Under the pieces are notes generated by a model that made no database searches, was not told where the DNA came from, and saw nothing but the letters and a program-made list of their open reading frames with translations. From Symbiodinium natans (taxonomy: Eukaryota; Sar; Dinophyceae; Suessiales; Symbiodiniaceae), in assembly GCA_905221605.1 (NCBI GenBank), contig CAJNDS010002357.1, positions 296,001 through 360,000 of the forward strand: a stretch of DNA of 64,000 nt, written 5' to 3'. Shown piece by piece: positions 22,489 to 32,607 of this stretch. Position 1 is the first letter of the stretch, and each line of letters begins with the position of its first letter. Both the position numbers and the translations under genes were made by a program.

Positions 22489-22610
22489 AACCCCAAAGGT
22501 TACAGGTTCCTGGGCCCGGGCATTCTTTCGCTCCGCTGGACTCGGCTCGGACCCTCCCGTGCCGTTGCGCTGGTGTGGTGGAACCTTGCGAGCTGAAGAG
22601 GACATGTTGT

Positions 22611-22650
22611 GGGGTTTAGGGTTTACGGCTTAGGGTTTAGTGTTTAGGGT
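22611..22650. repeat. Degenerate TTTAGGG array
   Basis: TTTAGGG, TTTACGG, CTTAGGG and TTTAGTG units. Confidence 0.75.
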
Positions 22651-22789
22651 TGGTCAGTTCTCTAAATTATCGTCCCCCTTGTTGGGTGCCCTGAATAACT
22701 CCCACGCGACGCCCCAAAGCAGCTTCATCCTGAAATCCCAAGTCTTCGAAGTTCTCAACTGCCAACGCCAAAGCCCCGAAGCCCACAAA

Positions 22790-22923
22790 AACCCTAAACC
22801 CTAAACCCTAAACCCTAGACCCTAGACCCTAGACCCTAAACCCTAAACCCTAAACCCTAAACCCTAAACCCTCGCCCTAAGCCCTAAACCCTTGAGCCCG
22901 AAACCCTAAACCCTTGAACCCTG
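22790..22923. repeat. CCCTAAA array with CCCTAGA block
   Basis: Heptamers with an internal run of CCCTAGA variants and a decayed end. Confidence 0.9.
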
Positions 22924-23046
22924 AGGTGGCCACGTACTTCTTTTGCATCAAAGGACCTTGTTGACCACCTGGGGCTTTCGAAAAGGGGGGTGAAGATTTT
23001 GCCGGTTCTTGGGTGTTGCACCCCCCTCCCACTGTTTCTAAGGCTT

Positions 23047-23078
23047 TGGGTTTAGGGTTTAGGGTTTAGGGTTTACGG
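23047..23078. repeat. TTTAGGG array
   Basis: About four units, the last TTTACGG. Confidence 0.85.
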
Positions 23079-23839
23079 TGTTCTTTGAGGTTCGTTTAAA
23101 TCAGGATGGCGAGGACTTTGAGCGCGGCCAATGCGACCAAGCACTGTCTAACAAATTGTAGAAGCAGGGCCAAAGCAAGAAGCGCACCCACCTCACAACC
23201 TGGCTTGTTTCTCAACTCGACTTCCTTACTATTACTGACTACTTGCCCTGCTTCTATATCACCCTCGCCCATTCACACAACGTCAGCCGGTGTTCCAATG
23301 AACTTCCGAGCAGTGCAACCTTAAGAGAATCAGGAGGACGAACAATGTTTGAACGGACAGTGGACCAGCATAGCTTCTTATTTGCCTGCTGCAACCAAGC
23401 GGCGCGGCTCCTCCCGGACGATACCAGAAAGGCGGAACTGATATGCTAAAGTAAGCGGCTGCGACAAGGCTTTTCTCCAACAGCAACTGGGGTGGGGGGG
23501 GGGGGGGGGAAATATCGATCCTAAGAATTCACGGATCTTTCAAGACGATTTAAGATGCTTGAGTCCTTTTGTCGTCTGTTGGGGGGCATGCGGATCCAAC
23601 CCTGTCTCAGGGACACCCAAGGCCTAAAGGAACCTTCAAAGAGGCACAGCAAAAAGATGCAAAAAGTAAAAGTCTTCTGAGTCTCTCAAATACTTGGGAG
23701 GGTTTGCGGCGTTGGCGGTTCGCCAAAGCAGGATTTCAGCACTCCACTGCAAGAAGCTAACTCTTGTGCACTGGGTTGCGAAGGGTCCGTGGAGTCGCCG
23801 AGAAGGCGGCGTTCGTGCAGCTGAGCTCATGATATCGGG

Positions 23840-24200
23840 TGAACGCTCGTCACGTGATGGGCAAGGAAGGCGAACCCGCCCAGGCGAGCATCATCCTGCA
23901 CGGTGGCCCTGGGCGAGCATTAGCTGCTGGGGCGCCCACCCCGCACAATCGGCCCAGGCGAGCATCATCAGTAATTAGATCATCAGCATTGGCTGCGCAG
24001 GCACTCACGCATTCCGCCCAGGACAAGCACCATGAGCATCAGAAGCCAAGGTCGTCGCCCACACGCAACATCATGACCAGCGAGGCAAACAAACAGACAA
24101 TCGGCCGGGTGAGCATCTTGCGACCACAAAGCTCACTCACACAACCCGCACAGGCATCGGTACAGCCCCATGCAACTCGCCACCCGCCCACGCTGCGCAA
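23840..24200 (-). repeat. GATGCTCGCC degenerate satellite (inverted relative)
   Basis: GGCGAGCATCATC recurs at irregular spacing (for example GGGCGAGCATTAGCTGCTGG and CAGGCGAGCATCATCAG). It is the reverse complement of the motif tandemly repeated at 50130-51060. Confidence 0.6.
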
Positions 24201-24422
24201 GCAAACCTGAATTTTCCAACCTCGGACTCTTTCATGCCTGACCCTGCGACTTTTCCTCTCGCAACGCATGCATTAGCCGCTCTTCGAGTGATTATCTAAG
24301 TGCTCGTGAGACAGATGTTTCCAGCAAGAGCTTGGCACCGTCCGCAACATCCTTGCACAGTCGCGATGTAGGCTTGCTTGGTGGGGACACTGCACTGCTG
24401 GAGACGTGCTGAAGCTCAAAAC

Positions 24423-24483
24423 CGCACACTTGATTCGCAGCTTCATGTCGTCACGATCGCTACTATCAATGTCCATGAATTTC
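24423..24483 (-). CDS. Candidate exon, unidentified
   Basis: TATAG precedes the frame KFMDIDSSDRDDMKLRIKCA, which ends at a GT donor (GCG|GTT). A nearby frame, WNIFVTNLATHISVNL at about 24625-24680, may be a neighbouring exon. No family was recognised. They could be a C-terminal extension of the hydrolase gene or a separate gene. Confidence 0.4.
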
Positions 24484-25116
24484 CTATATAAACAGATGAA
24501 GGCTTCAGTGTGGGTTTCTGCAACAAGTTGCCCCAAAACCCTGGAACCCCAAAGCCTTCCATGATCCCCGTACATCCGTTTAAAAGCTCGGCCTGGCGAT
24601 CCGGAGGCAGAGTTCCGCCTCACAGATTCACGGAGATGTGCGTGGCCAGATTGGTCACGAAAATGTTCCAACCTTGCCCAATCTTGAAGGGGTGGGAGGG
24701 ACCGGAGCCCTCGAGGGCTCAGGGACAGACCCTGGACATCGGACTATGACGGTTTATTCGCGGGATCATCGCAGAAGTCTCGCGCCTAACCTGCAACAAT
24801 CGTTTTGTCATATGCAGCGTGCTAATTATTGGAGGTTCTGGGCAGCCAGTGCCTTAAGTCAGGGCGCGGAACGTTCAGCAACACTTGCTATCACCTGCCA
24901 TGCTTGTAAGTAAGCCCACTTCTCATTGAACAGGTTCTTCATGTCGACGCTCAAGTGACGGTGCCATCTAAGTTACAAGCCGTACGTACATTCAGAGCCG
25001 GGCTAACCAGAAAAGGATCTAAATGCAACCACACTTGATTCAAGATCTGATGGGTTCTAGCAGCATGGCTGCTGTGTAAGGCTCCAAATGCTTGAGGGTG
25101 CAGCCCCAGGAAAGGC

Positions 25117-25167
25117 CATCCATCTGGTCCATGAACTCCCGCACTCGCCTGGCGCACAGGTTCAGGG
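25117..25167 (-). CDS. Hydrolase C-terminal exon candidate
   Basis: LNLCARRVREFMDQMD, 51 nt, AG acceptor, G|GCC donor. It resembles the VRxFL helix after GHND in the family, and the position fits. Confidence 0.5.
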
Positions 25168-28100
25168 CTTCGGGCTTGGATTGGTTGTTGAGGGACTGCG
25201 GGGTTTAAGGTGAAGTTCCTAGTATGGACATGGCTGCAATCAGAAGATAAGAACAGCCGCGGTCGCTGTAAGCTTCGCGAGAACCCTTAAATCACTTGTA
25301 CCGCTCAGTTTATGCTTTTCGTGTATAATCTCTCATCCCCTTATTTGAAAAGTTAGTTTCTGGGAATATGCAGTCGTTGATCGCAGGGCCATTTTATACA
25401 CTATTTACACTTTTACTACGTTGATTCTGCAACAGACGCGGACATTGGATGCGAGAAGAGTGTCTCTTTTTTTGTTGGGGGGGGGGGGGCACTTCAACAG
25501 ACTTACAACAAACCATGAACCCTGGCAAAAAGCGTGTTTCGGCTTTGGCAAGCCTGGCACATGTGCTGCCTTGACACACGTGCAGGCCTTAGGCAGATCT
25601 CGTTCGGAAGATCGTTGTGGCCTGAACGTGGCACGTGAGCCCTAAACATGTGCAGTGCCGAATCTCACGAGCCTACCCTGCAATGTACAATATTTCAGTC
25701 ACACCTTACGGCCAGCTTCTGAACTTGCAACTTGGAAAACAGGGTGTGTAGCGCAGTGTGCTGTGCAGAACTTGCACAGTGTCGCAAGGCAGCTTCGGGG
25801 GGGGGGGGCTTTAATGAATGCCGATGGCATACGGGGCTTGGGGCTCCAAGAGTCAAAGCGTAGCCCGGCAAGGGCTACACCGAATCCTCTAGCCTTGGAC
25901 CGGAAGCCCTCAACTCAAGTGGAACCCCAACGTCCAGGTTCAGGTGCAGGGCCCTTTCACTAAAAAGGCCCTAACTGGGTCATGTGGCACATGTAGAGGC
26001 AGGAACTTCTTCGAGGTGTCTGGTTCATGGGCTTGGGGCGATAGTTAACTGAAGAGTTGGAACTCTAAAAAACAACTAAATCCTCATAACCGCTGCGCTC
26101 CCGTGATGGTCCTCACCCTAAACCCTAAACCCTAAACCCCAAGCCCTCAACCCTAAACCCTGATGGGGGCCCTGCCATAGCCCTCCAGCCAGAGCGGCTC
26201 GACAGCTTTCCTGCAGGCCTGTCTTGCTCCAAGGTCGAGGTGTTTAGGGTTTAGGGTTTAGGGTTTAGGGTTTAGGTTTAGGGTTTAGGGTTTAGGGTTT
26301 GGGGTTTGGGGTTTAGGGTTTAGGGTTTAGGGTTTAGAGTTTAGAGTTTAGAGTTTAGGGTTTAGGGTTTAGGGTTTAGGGGTTGGACCCCCACAAACCC
26401 CAAGGATCTGAAACGCCTGAACCCTCTGTGCTTGGGATGTTCCCCCTTGTACTGACAGTCCTTAGTAGGGATGCGAGTACCCCCTATTCGAGTCCCTACG
26501 AAGGACTGTTGGTATACGGGGAACATCCCAACTCTCTGCTTTTTGTGTTAGATTTGGGGGATGAAGTTTAGGCTTCAGGCGTTGAATTCAAGGTTTGGGG
26601 TTGTGCCTTCGGGGCTGAACAAGGTGCTAGCAACATGCCTGCTTATCTTGAGTTTGATTCTCTGGAAGTCGTTGGTTTGGACGCCACCTGGACAGAGTGA
26701 TGTTCACCCAGCCCCTCCAGGTACCAGTATTAGAGGCACGACGCGCAGGGCCCAACAACTTCACAGCATCGTATCTACAACGTGGGATTTCGGGGACGTC
26801 CATCAGATAGGCTCATGAGCTGCCTTATTTGCCGTGGAGGCCTGAAAGGTTTTCGGGCGGACCTTGCTCACAAATACCTGACCTGAACCACGCCTGAACA
26901 ACCTGAGCACGGTGTGCACTTTGCAGACCACACGGTGTGCAGTGCCTCCTGGATGGCCATGCCACTCTCAATCGGGACGATATCATCGTCGGTTCCATGC
27001 ATCACGAGGACAGGGCACTCTACCTGCGACGCAATGGCACCTCCCATTAAAATTCCAGCATCGAACTCTTGCAGGAACGCTTCCTCCGGCACCAGGCCGG
27101 CGTCCAGCCTTGTCCACCTTCTCGTAGTTCCGAAACAAGTCCATCCTGGACCGCAAACATCCGTGGCCCCACATTCCTGCAACTACCCTTCCTTGCTCAC
27201 CGGCGAGAGTTGACAAACCTCCAACGGCTTTAATTCTGGCGAGGACCTCTGCATTGTGAAACACATACACAGCAGCCCACCAACAAGAAGTTAAAACCAA
27301 GTCCAGAGTCACAGCTTTGGGGTTTAAGTAAGAATTCAGCACCTCTCCCCGCAACCCCACGCAGCAGCACAGAACTGCAAACCCCGCGCTGCACGCTGAA
27401 AGGCCTTGACCCCAAACCCAAAAACCTTGAACATCCCCAGGCCCATAGCCCCCGCAAACCTTAAGAGGAATTCAACGGTCTTCCATAGGCCTGTAGCCGA
27501 CCCACGAGGCGAGGTTCCCGAAAACTGCGCGACCTTGTGCCAGGGTTCGGTGTACGGCCCCAGAGCGACTTTGGCTTGCCCGGGGGAGGGGGGGTCAGGG
27601 TTTGGGGTTTAGGGCCACAGGGGCCCCCGACCACAGCTCTCGATCGGGCTCTGCAGAATGACTCCTTCGAGGTATCGCGTTGTGGCAAAGATCTGGATCA
27701 TTGAGTATCGGGGAGCTGGGCTCCCATGGCTGCAATGCTTTGGGGCTGTAAAGTTCGGAGAAATCTTGGAGCCTTGCGAGCTTCGGGGTGAGAATGTGAG
27801 CTTGGACTTGGCCCCCAGTTTTGGCAGCGGCATGTAGGTTCCAACCCTCCGCTGCCCCCTGCTGGACAACCACATCCCCCCCCATGCCAAGCCTCGGATT
27901 TCAGGGTGGCGCACTGCCAGGTCCACAGTGGGTCCTGAGAGCTTGAGTTCGCTTAAGGACTGAAGCTACGGCTATGTTGAGGCTAAGGGATTGGTGAAGG
28001 AAACTAAGCTGATTCAGGCTTTGAGCCTCTTGGACAGTTAAGGTTTATAGGATCTAGGTGTAATCGAGGCTTTGAGGGCCAGCCATCGGGGGAAAAGCTG

Positions 28101-29564
28101 GGTGGGGCGGGCCTTCATAGGGATTATAATCAGGGGCACTATAATCCCTTTTCTGGACTGCCCCTGGGTCCGCAGCTAAGGCTGTGGTGGAGCAGCTTCG
28201 AGGGCCCTGCTTGAAACATCTTTGACCTTCGAAACCCTCACCATGGGTCGCCTGTGCCGATGGAGCGCCCGAAGAGGACGATGCGGTTGGGGGCAAATTG
28301 CTGGAGCAAGTAGGCCTGCTTTGAAATCTCATGTTAGGTGGCGCTCAAAGCCAGGACTCACATGCTACGCCCGAAACTCCCTGACTCGTGCAAAGCTTGA
28401 AAGCTCGGAGCCGAACGTAGGCCGCATCGATGCACTGGATGCAATTTTCCTGCGCCGCACACAGGGCAAAGCGTGCTTTGCCAGAAATGGCTTAAGCATG
28501 AACCGAATTTGAAGTATACACACAGACACACAGACCTCACAGACCTCACAGACCTCACAGACCTCACAGACCTCACAATCACAGACCTCACACAGACCTC
28601 ATACACTCCCCTTCTCCCCGAACCCAGCCAATACTAACACCTCCATACCTGGTACCTGAAGCACAGGCCTGTCTCCTAAAACCGGGCCACCCGAACCCCA
28701 GTCTCTGTGCTATGCCTCGTCTTAAAACCCCCCTCTCGAAGCGACCTGAACCCTAAACCCCAAACCCTAGACCCGAAACCCTAAACCCCAAGAGGAGCCT
28801 CCGAGGGCTCACCCTCGCTGAAGCCATAGCCACAGTAGTCGTAGGCGAGCACGTCGGAGGCGCCTCTCCATTGGGGAAATGGGACGGAACCTTTGTCAGA
28901 AGGGCTTCGGGTTCTTTTAGCTGGCTTTGCCGGAAGGTTCCTATTCAAGGACACCCTCTTTGTGCGGAGGACTAGGGTGCTCGCGCGCGCGCGCGCGCGC
29001 GCGTGCGGGAGCACGGTTTGCAGTTCAAGGCACCTTGGCCTTCTAGAGCCTGGGCAAGCGCAGGGGATTCTAGGCTGTCGGTTTTGTCTGAGGGTTGAGC
29101 TTAGGACTTCGGTCTCTGGTAAGGTGACTTTTCTTCGGGCCGGGTCTGCGCTGCAGTCCAGGGCACACAGCTGTGACATCATGTCCAGGTAGTGGAGTCT
29201 TTGCCCCAAATCCTGCGCTTTTGCAAACCCTCGGTGTAGCGTCGGCTTGCAAGACAGGCACACAAGGCTTCGAGGGCCCCAGATTCTAAAGATAAAGCGC
29301 CCCTTCAGCCCCGAATTCAAAACCCTAAGCCTCGAACACCCTTCAGCTTGCCGAAGTTCTGGCTCGGATGAGGGCGTACAAAATTTAGGGCTTCAAGGTT
29401 TGAGGGCGCTACTCGGGCATTTTGGGGTTCGCGACGTCGGGCTCTGGAAAGAGGAGCCTGCAAGGAAGCTAAAACCCGGTAAGCTGCGGAGCTTGCGGAG
29501 CTTGCGGAGCTTGCGGAGCTTGCTGGCGTCCACTAAAGGCTCCTCCGCATTCCCGTGCGAGTAC
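25117..29564 (-). CDS. Alpha/beta hydrolase, ABHD17 (FAM108)-like
   Basis: Nine consecutive minus-strand exons (29543-29564, 29152-29212, 28799-28863, 28423-28449, 28252-28315, 27893-27934, 27625-27664, 27109-27145, 26946-27023) join without any frame break into about 145 residues. These follow the ABHD17 order: SHGNAEDLG, VLAYDYCGYG, the serine-nucleophile elbow GRSIG, QSPIES, and VLVMHGTDDDIV with the acid Asp. Likely later exons are 25604-25621 (GHNDLP, carrying the catalytic His) and 25117-25167. In animals this family removes palmitate from membrane proteins such as Ras; the substrate here is unknown. Nearly all donors are GC (one is GA) and every acceptor is AG|G. A possible upstream exon near 29990-30075 reads DRIAAVHVRRG. 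The true start codon was not found. The segment between 25622 and 26946 that should hold the residues before GHND was not resolved. Confidence 0.85.
25604..25621 (-). CDS. Hydrolase exon candidate: GHND with catalytic His
   Basis: TTCAG is followed by GCCACAACGATCTTCCGAAC, read as (G)HNDLPN. GHND is the family's catalytic-His motif and it lies on the right strand and side. The exon end is uncertain. Confidence 0.55.
26115..26162. repeat. CCCTAAA array
   Basis: About six units, some CCCCAAG or CCCTCAA. Confidence 0.85.
26241..26381. repeat. Long TTTAGGG array
   Basis: About twenty heptamers with TTTAGAG and TTTGGGG variants, ending about 55 bp from a family A element. Confidence 0.95.
26434..26529. 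mobile_element. Family A element, full copy
   Basis: GGGATGTTCCCCCTTGTACT and ACGGGGAACATCCC are the ends. The inner pair is ACAGTCCTTAGTAGGGAT and CCTACGAAGGACTGTTGG. It lies inside the hydrolase gene. Confidence 0.85.
26946..27023 (-). CDS. Hydrolase exon: HGTDDDIV acid residue
   Basis: VECPVLVMHGTDDD then IVPIESGMAIQE, 26 codons from CAG|GTA to a likely GAG|GCA donor. Confidence 0.9.
27109..27145 (-). CDS. Hydrolase exon: MDLFRNYEKVDK
   Basis: 37 nt, CCAG acceptor, AAG|GCT donor. It equals the family's FDxFxNxEK segment. Confidence 0.85.
27625..27664 (-). CDS. Hydrolase exon: VILQSPIES
   Basis: VILQSPIESCGR, 40 nt. The GC donor chosen keeps frame with the next exon, but the exact end is uncertain. 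Confidence 0.75.
27893..27934 (-). CDS. Hydrolase exon: PTVDLAVRHPEIR
   Basis: 42 nt; it completes Gly, then PTVDLAVRHPEIR. The donor is G|GCT. Confidence 0.85.
28118..28160. mobile_element. Family A remnant (central hairpin)
   Basis: GGGATTATAATC and ACTATAATCCC form a hairpin like the centre of the copy at 16417-16524. The ends are missing. Confidence 0.4.
28252..28315 (-). CDS. Hydrolase exon: nucleophile elbow GRSIG
   Basis: AYLLQQFAPNR then IVLFGRSIGT, 64 nt. The Ser of GRSIG is the expected nucleophile. It ends in phase 1 at CAG|GCG. Confidence 0.9.
28423..28449 (-). CDS. Hydrolase micro-exon: ENCIQCIDA
   Basis: 27 nt, nine codons, CAG acceptor, GCG|GCC donor. It matches the E-x-x-Y-x-DIDA segment of the family. 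Confidence 0.8.
28527..28605. repeat. CAGACCTCA minisatellite
   Basis: About eight 9-bp units with one interruption, inside a hydrolase intron. Confidence 0.9.
28748..28792. repeat. Degenerate CCCTAAA array at a splice donor
   Basis: CCCTAAA with CCCCAAA, CCCTAGA and CCCGAAA variants starts about 7 bp from the edge of exon 28799-28863. Confidence 0.85.
28799..28863 (-). CDS. Hydrolase exon: YDYCGYG
   Basis: SDVLAYDYCGYG then FSEGEPSE, 65 nt, to GAG|GCT (GC donor). The intron after it turns into telomere-like repeat within about 12 nt. Confidence 0.9.
28981..29002. repeat. Alternating CG run
   Basis: About ten CG dinucleotides, a potential Z-DNA former, in an intron. Confidence 0.9.
29152..29212 (-). 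CDS. Hydrolase exon: DLG helix
   Basis: DLGQRLHYLDMMSQL then CALDC, 61 nt, ending A|GC (GC donor). Confidence 0.8.
29485..29523. repeat. GGAGCTTGC minisatellite
   Basis: Four 9-bp units end about 20 bp from hydrolase micro-exon 29543-29564. Confidence 0.9.
29543..29564 (-). CDS. Hydrolase micro-exon: HGNAE
   Basis: A 22-nt exon YSHGNAE with AG|G acceptor and a GA donor (GAG|GAGCC). It carries the oxyanion-side HGN motif of the family. Confidence 0.7.
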
Positions 29565-31104
29565 CTCAGTGAGTTCAAGAAGAGACCGGAGTTCCGGGGG
29601 GATGGTTTCCGGCAGGATAACCCCCTGGGATGATTTGGTGGAGCCTGGGATGAGTGGGCGGCTGAAGATGCTCAGTTTCAGAGTCTCAGAGCTGCCAGTA
29701 TTCGAGAATCGAGGTGGGAACTTCCGTTGATGTTTCGTGGCTTTTGGTGCGGCCTTACAGGCTTCGGCAGCGGATCTTCAAGCCTAGGATGTATCTGTAA
29801 TTTATAAGGGGCCTTAATAATTGGAGGGGCTTGGGGGTTACAATCGTATAACTCTAAAGGGGCCACAAAGGAATACCATTAGTAATTCTTCCGACCCAGC
29901 ATGGAGCTCCCTGTCACTGTCATGCCCTGAGACTTTTCCAAACCACAATCATGCAACCAAGACTCAGAATGACGCGATCCGTGCCACGGGCGCCACGTCG
30001 GACATGAACAGCAGCGATCCGGTCCTCTGCATCACTCCCCATCGGCTGCACATGCTGCACTCTGAAGCTGAAAGATGACAAGAACGAAGAACGAAATGCC
30101 CGACAGATCCATGACTGGCCCAAGGAAGGGAATGCCCTGATGCTGCTTGTCATCGTCCCCTACTATATCTTAACCGGCCGTCCACTGGCACGCTGCCAGC
30201 TGACTGCGAAGAAGAGGTACAGTAGTGAACAGTTCAGAAGTTCAGGCCAGTCTAGAGCACAGTCTGCGGTTCCAGATGTGTCTCCCATGTCCGCAGGCCA
30301 GCACACAGGACTTTAGTGGAATCCATGACCCTTCGTACCCTTCGTGCCTCATTCTCTGTTTCCAAGTAGAGAAGATCTGGTCTCTTCAGCAACGCCTCGG
30401 AAGTTTATTTCTACCACCTCGCCATAGCAACCACATGCCATCAACACAGCAGCGGCCCTTCCAACATCCTTATAGTATACACTTATATGCAAAACCCCCC
30501 AAAGACTCTACTCAGGCCGGACTCCCGACCTTAAAATAACACACATAACCCACTCAGCAAGCTACATTCGAAAACCCATGGACACCTCCTAACTAATCCA
30601 AGTGCCAAAGCCTCAACCCACCCACCCAACACCCTGGCGCCTCCGCATAACGGGCCTTGGGAGGGGCCGGGAAGGCCAGGGAGGTCACCGCCGCCCCCAT
30701 CCTCCGAACAACGGGGAGCCAGGATTGAGTGTTTGGGGGTTGGGGCGGGTTGAGGGAGAAGGGTTTCGAGCACTTCTGCAGGAGTTGCAGTGGGCTAAGA
30801 AAGGTGGAGGTGTCTTTACTGTGTCTTTGGCATCGCTTGGCTTGACACCTCTCCGAACAAACAGAGCCCGAGCCGCATGGGGGATCTTCTTTGGAGTGGC
30901 TGCTGGCTGATTACTGAAAATGCAGCTTGGCATCAAACTGGAATTCTTGGTTTGCCTAGCTAGGTCTTGGTTTGGCGCTTTGATTTCGCTTTAAACAGTG
31001 CGACTTTTGTTGGTTCGAAGCCCTGGGCTTTTGGTCTTAGAGCGGCCGAGCATGCAAGTTTGACGTTTGACGGCTGGATGATCGTGAGCAGCTGGTCAAA
31101 GCTT

Positions 31105-31105
<1 letters not shown>

Positions 31106-31144
<39 letters not shown>
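31106..31144. repeat. (CA)n(GA)n microsatellite
   Basis: A CA run passes directly into a GA run. Confidence 0.95.
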
Positions 31145-31169
31145 CCACGCCAGAACGAAAGCTCTCCCC

Positions 31170-31215
31170 TAATTAAACCCTAAACCCGAAAACCCGAAAC
31201 CCCAAACCCTACTCC
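31170..31215. repeat. Degenerate CCCTAAA array
   Basis: CCCTAAA, CCCGAAA and CCCCAAA units. Confidence 0.65.
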
Positions 31216-32607
31216 CCCCAACTCCCCCGAAGGCCCCTATGTGCGGAAATTTTGTCAAGGAGCCCTTGGAAGCTGGCACCCGCGCCCGCGGCATGAAGGC
31301 CCCGGTTGTCGGGCTCATGGATCAGGGTTTGGGGGGGGGGTCTGGGGGTCTTTGGGGCTTAGGGTTAAGGGTTTAGGGTTCTGGGGGTCTTTGGGGATGG
31401 GATATTAGGATGCCTGACAGGCAGTTTGTGAGGGTTGAGGGGTTCTAGGGCTCTGAAAATCGTGTAATGGCCAGTATGAGCAGGCTTTGTGGGGCATTGT
31501 GGTTGTCGGCATTCCGGCTTTTTGGATGTTTGGGCCCAGGGCCGCGAAGGGGCCAAAGGCGCTGCGCTTCCAAGAGGAGCAAAACACTCCAAAAGGCTTC
31601 CAACCCTAAACTCAAGGCTTAGGGTTTAGGGTTGAGGGGCTGATGGGATTGAACCTTTCCCCATGACACCAAAAGCCCCAAATTCTCAACTGACACTTTT
31701 TTAGATGCAGCCAACATTTGATTGGCTTTCGCTGATGGCCCCCGTGGCACCTTCTCGCCACATCGGGTGAAACAGGCAATCTAATTTGAGCAGATGGAGA
31801 ACTGCTTGAAAATTATGCTGGGCGCAGGAAAGACACGTAAAGACACATACTAGATGCCCTAAGGTTTATAGTATCTCTAGAGGTTTTCCAAGAGCAAAGA
31901 GCGCTCCAATGGGTATTGGGTTGTGTTGGTTTGTCGGATGGCTTGGGGCTTCGACCACAGGGTGCTGTTGGACCTGCAAGGACCTTCGCAATGCTGTTGG
32001 ACCAGCTGGGAGACAGTGCAAAAAGTTTGACAAGGTGCTTGAGACCTCTCTCAAGACGTACACCACCACCGCTACTGTAGCGGCACACTTTGCTCAGTAG
32101 GCCTTTCCGACGGCCTGCAGCTTGTGGCTTGTGGTCGTGCTAGTTCATGCTACCCAGCTCATGCTTGCAAGAAACCATACGGTTGCTCTAAACTTCTGCA
32201 TGCCCAAGAACCCTGTAAGCCCTATTTAACTGAACATGGAAAGCTTCTACAAGCAGCATCTGCTCCAGGGAAACGAGTTAGGGCGTGTGGCTTTAGCGGC
32301 CTCGCCTCCCCGAATCCCAAGTCGGTCAGATGCCAAGGCCCAGGTAGCTTTGCTGGGTTTTGGGCTTGGAGGTTTAGGATGTATTGGCTGCTGCGGGGGC
32401 ATCACATGGGGTGGCATCACATGGTTTCACGGTGGGGTCACATTTGGTGGGGGCACACTGTCCGTGTGCGAGACATGCACGATGCCCGAGACACGGTGTG
32501 AGCGTGCTGCACGCGCTGTAGGCTGAAAAGCTCGAGCCGCCAGGGTCTATTGGCGCTTTGGCAGCCTCATGGCGCTTAGCTACAAGTTGGCATGCTTCTG
32601 GCCTGGC

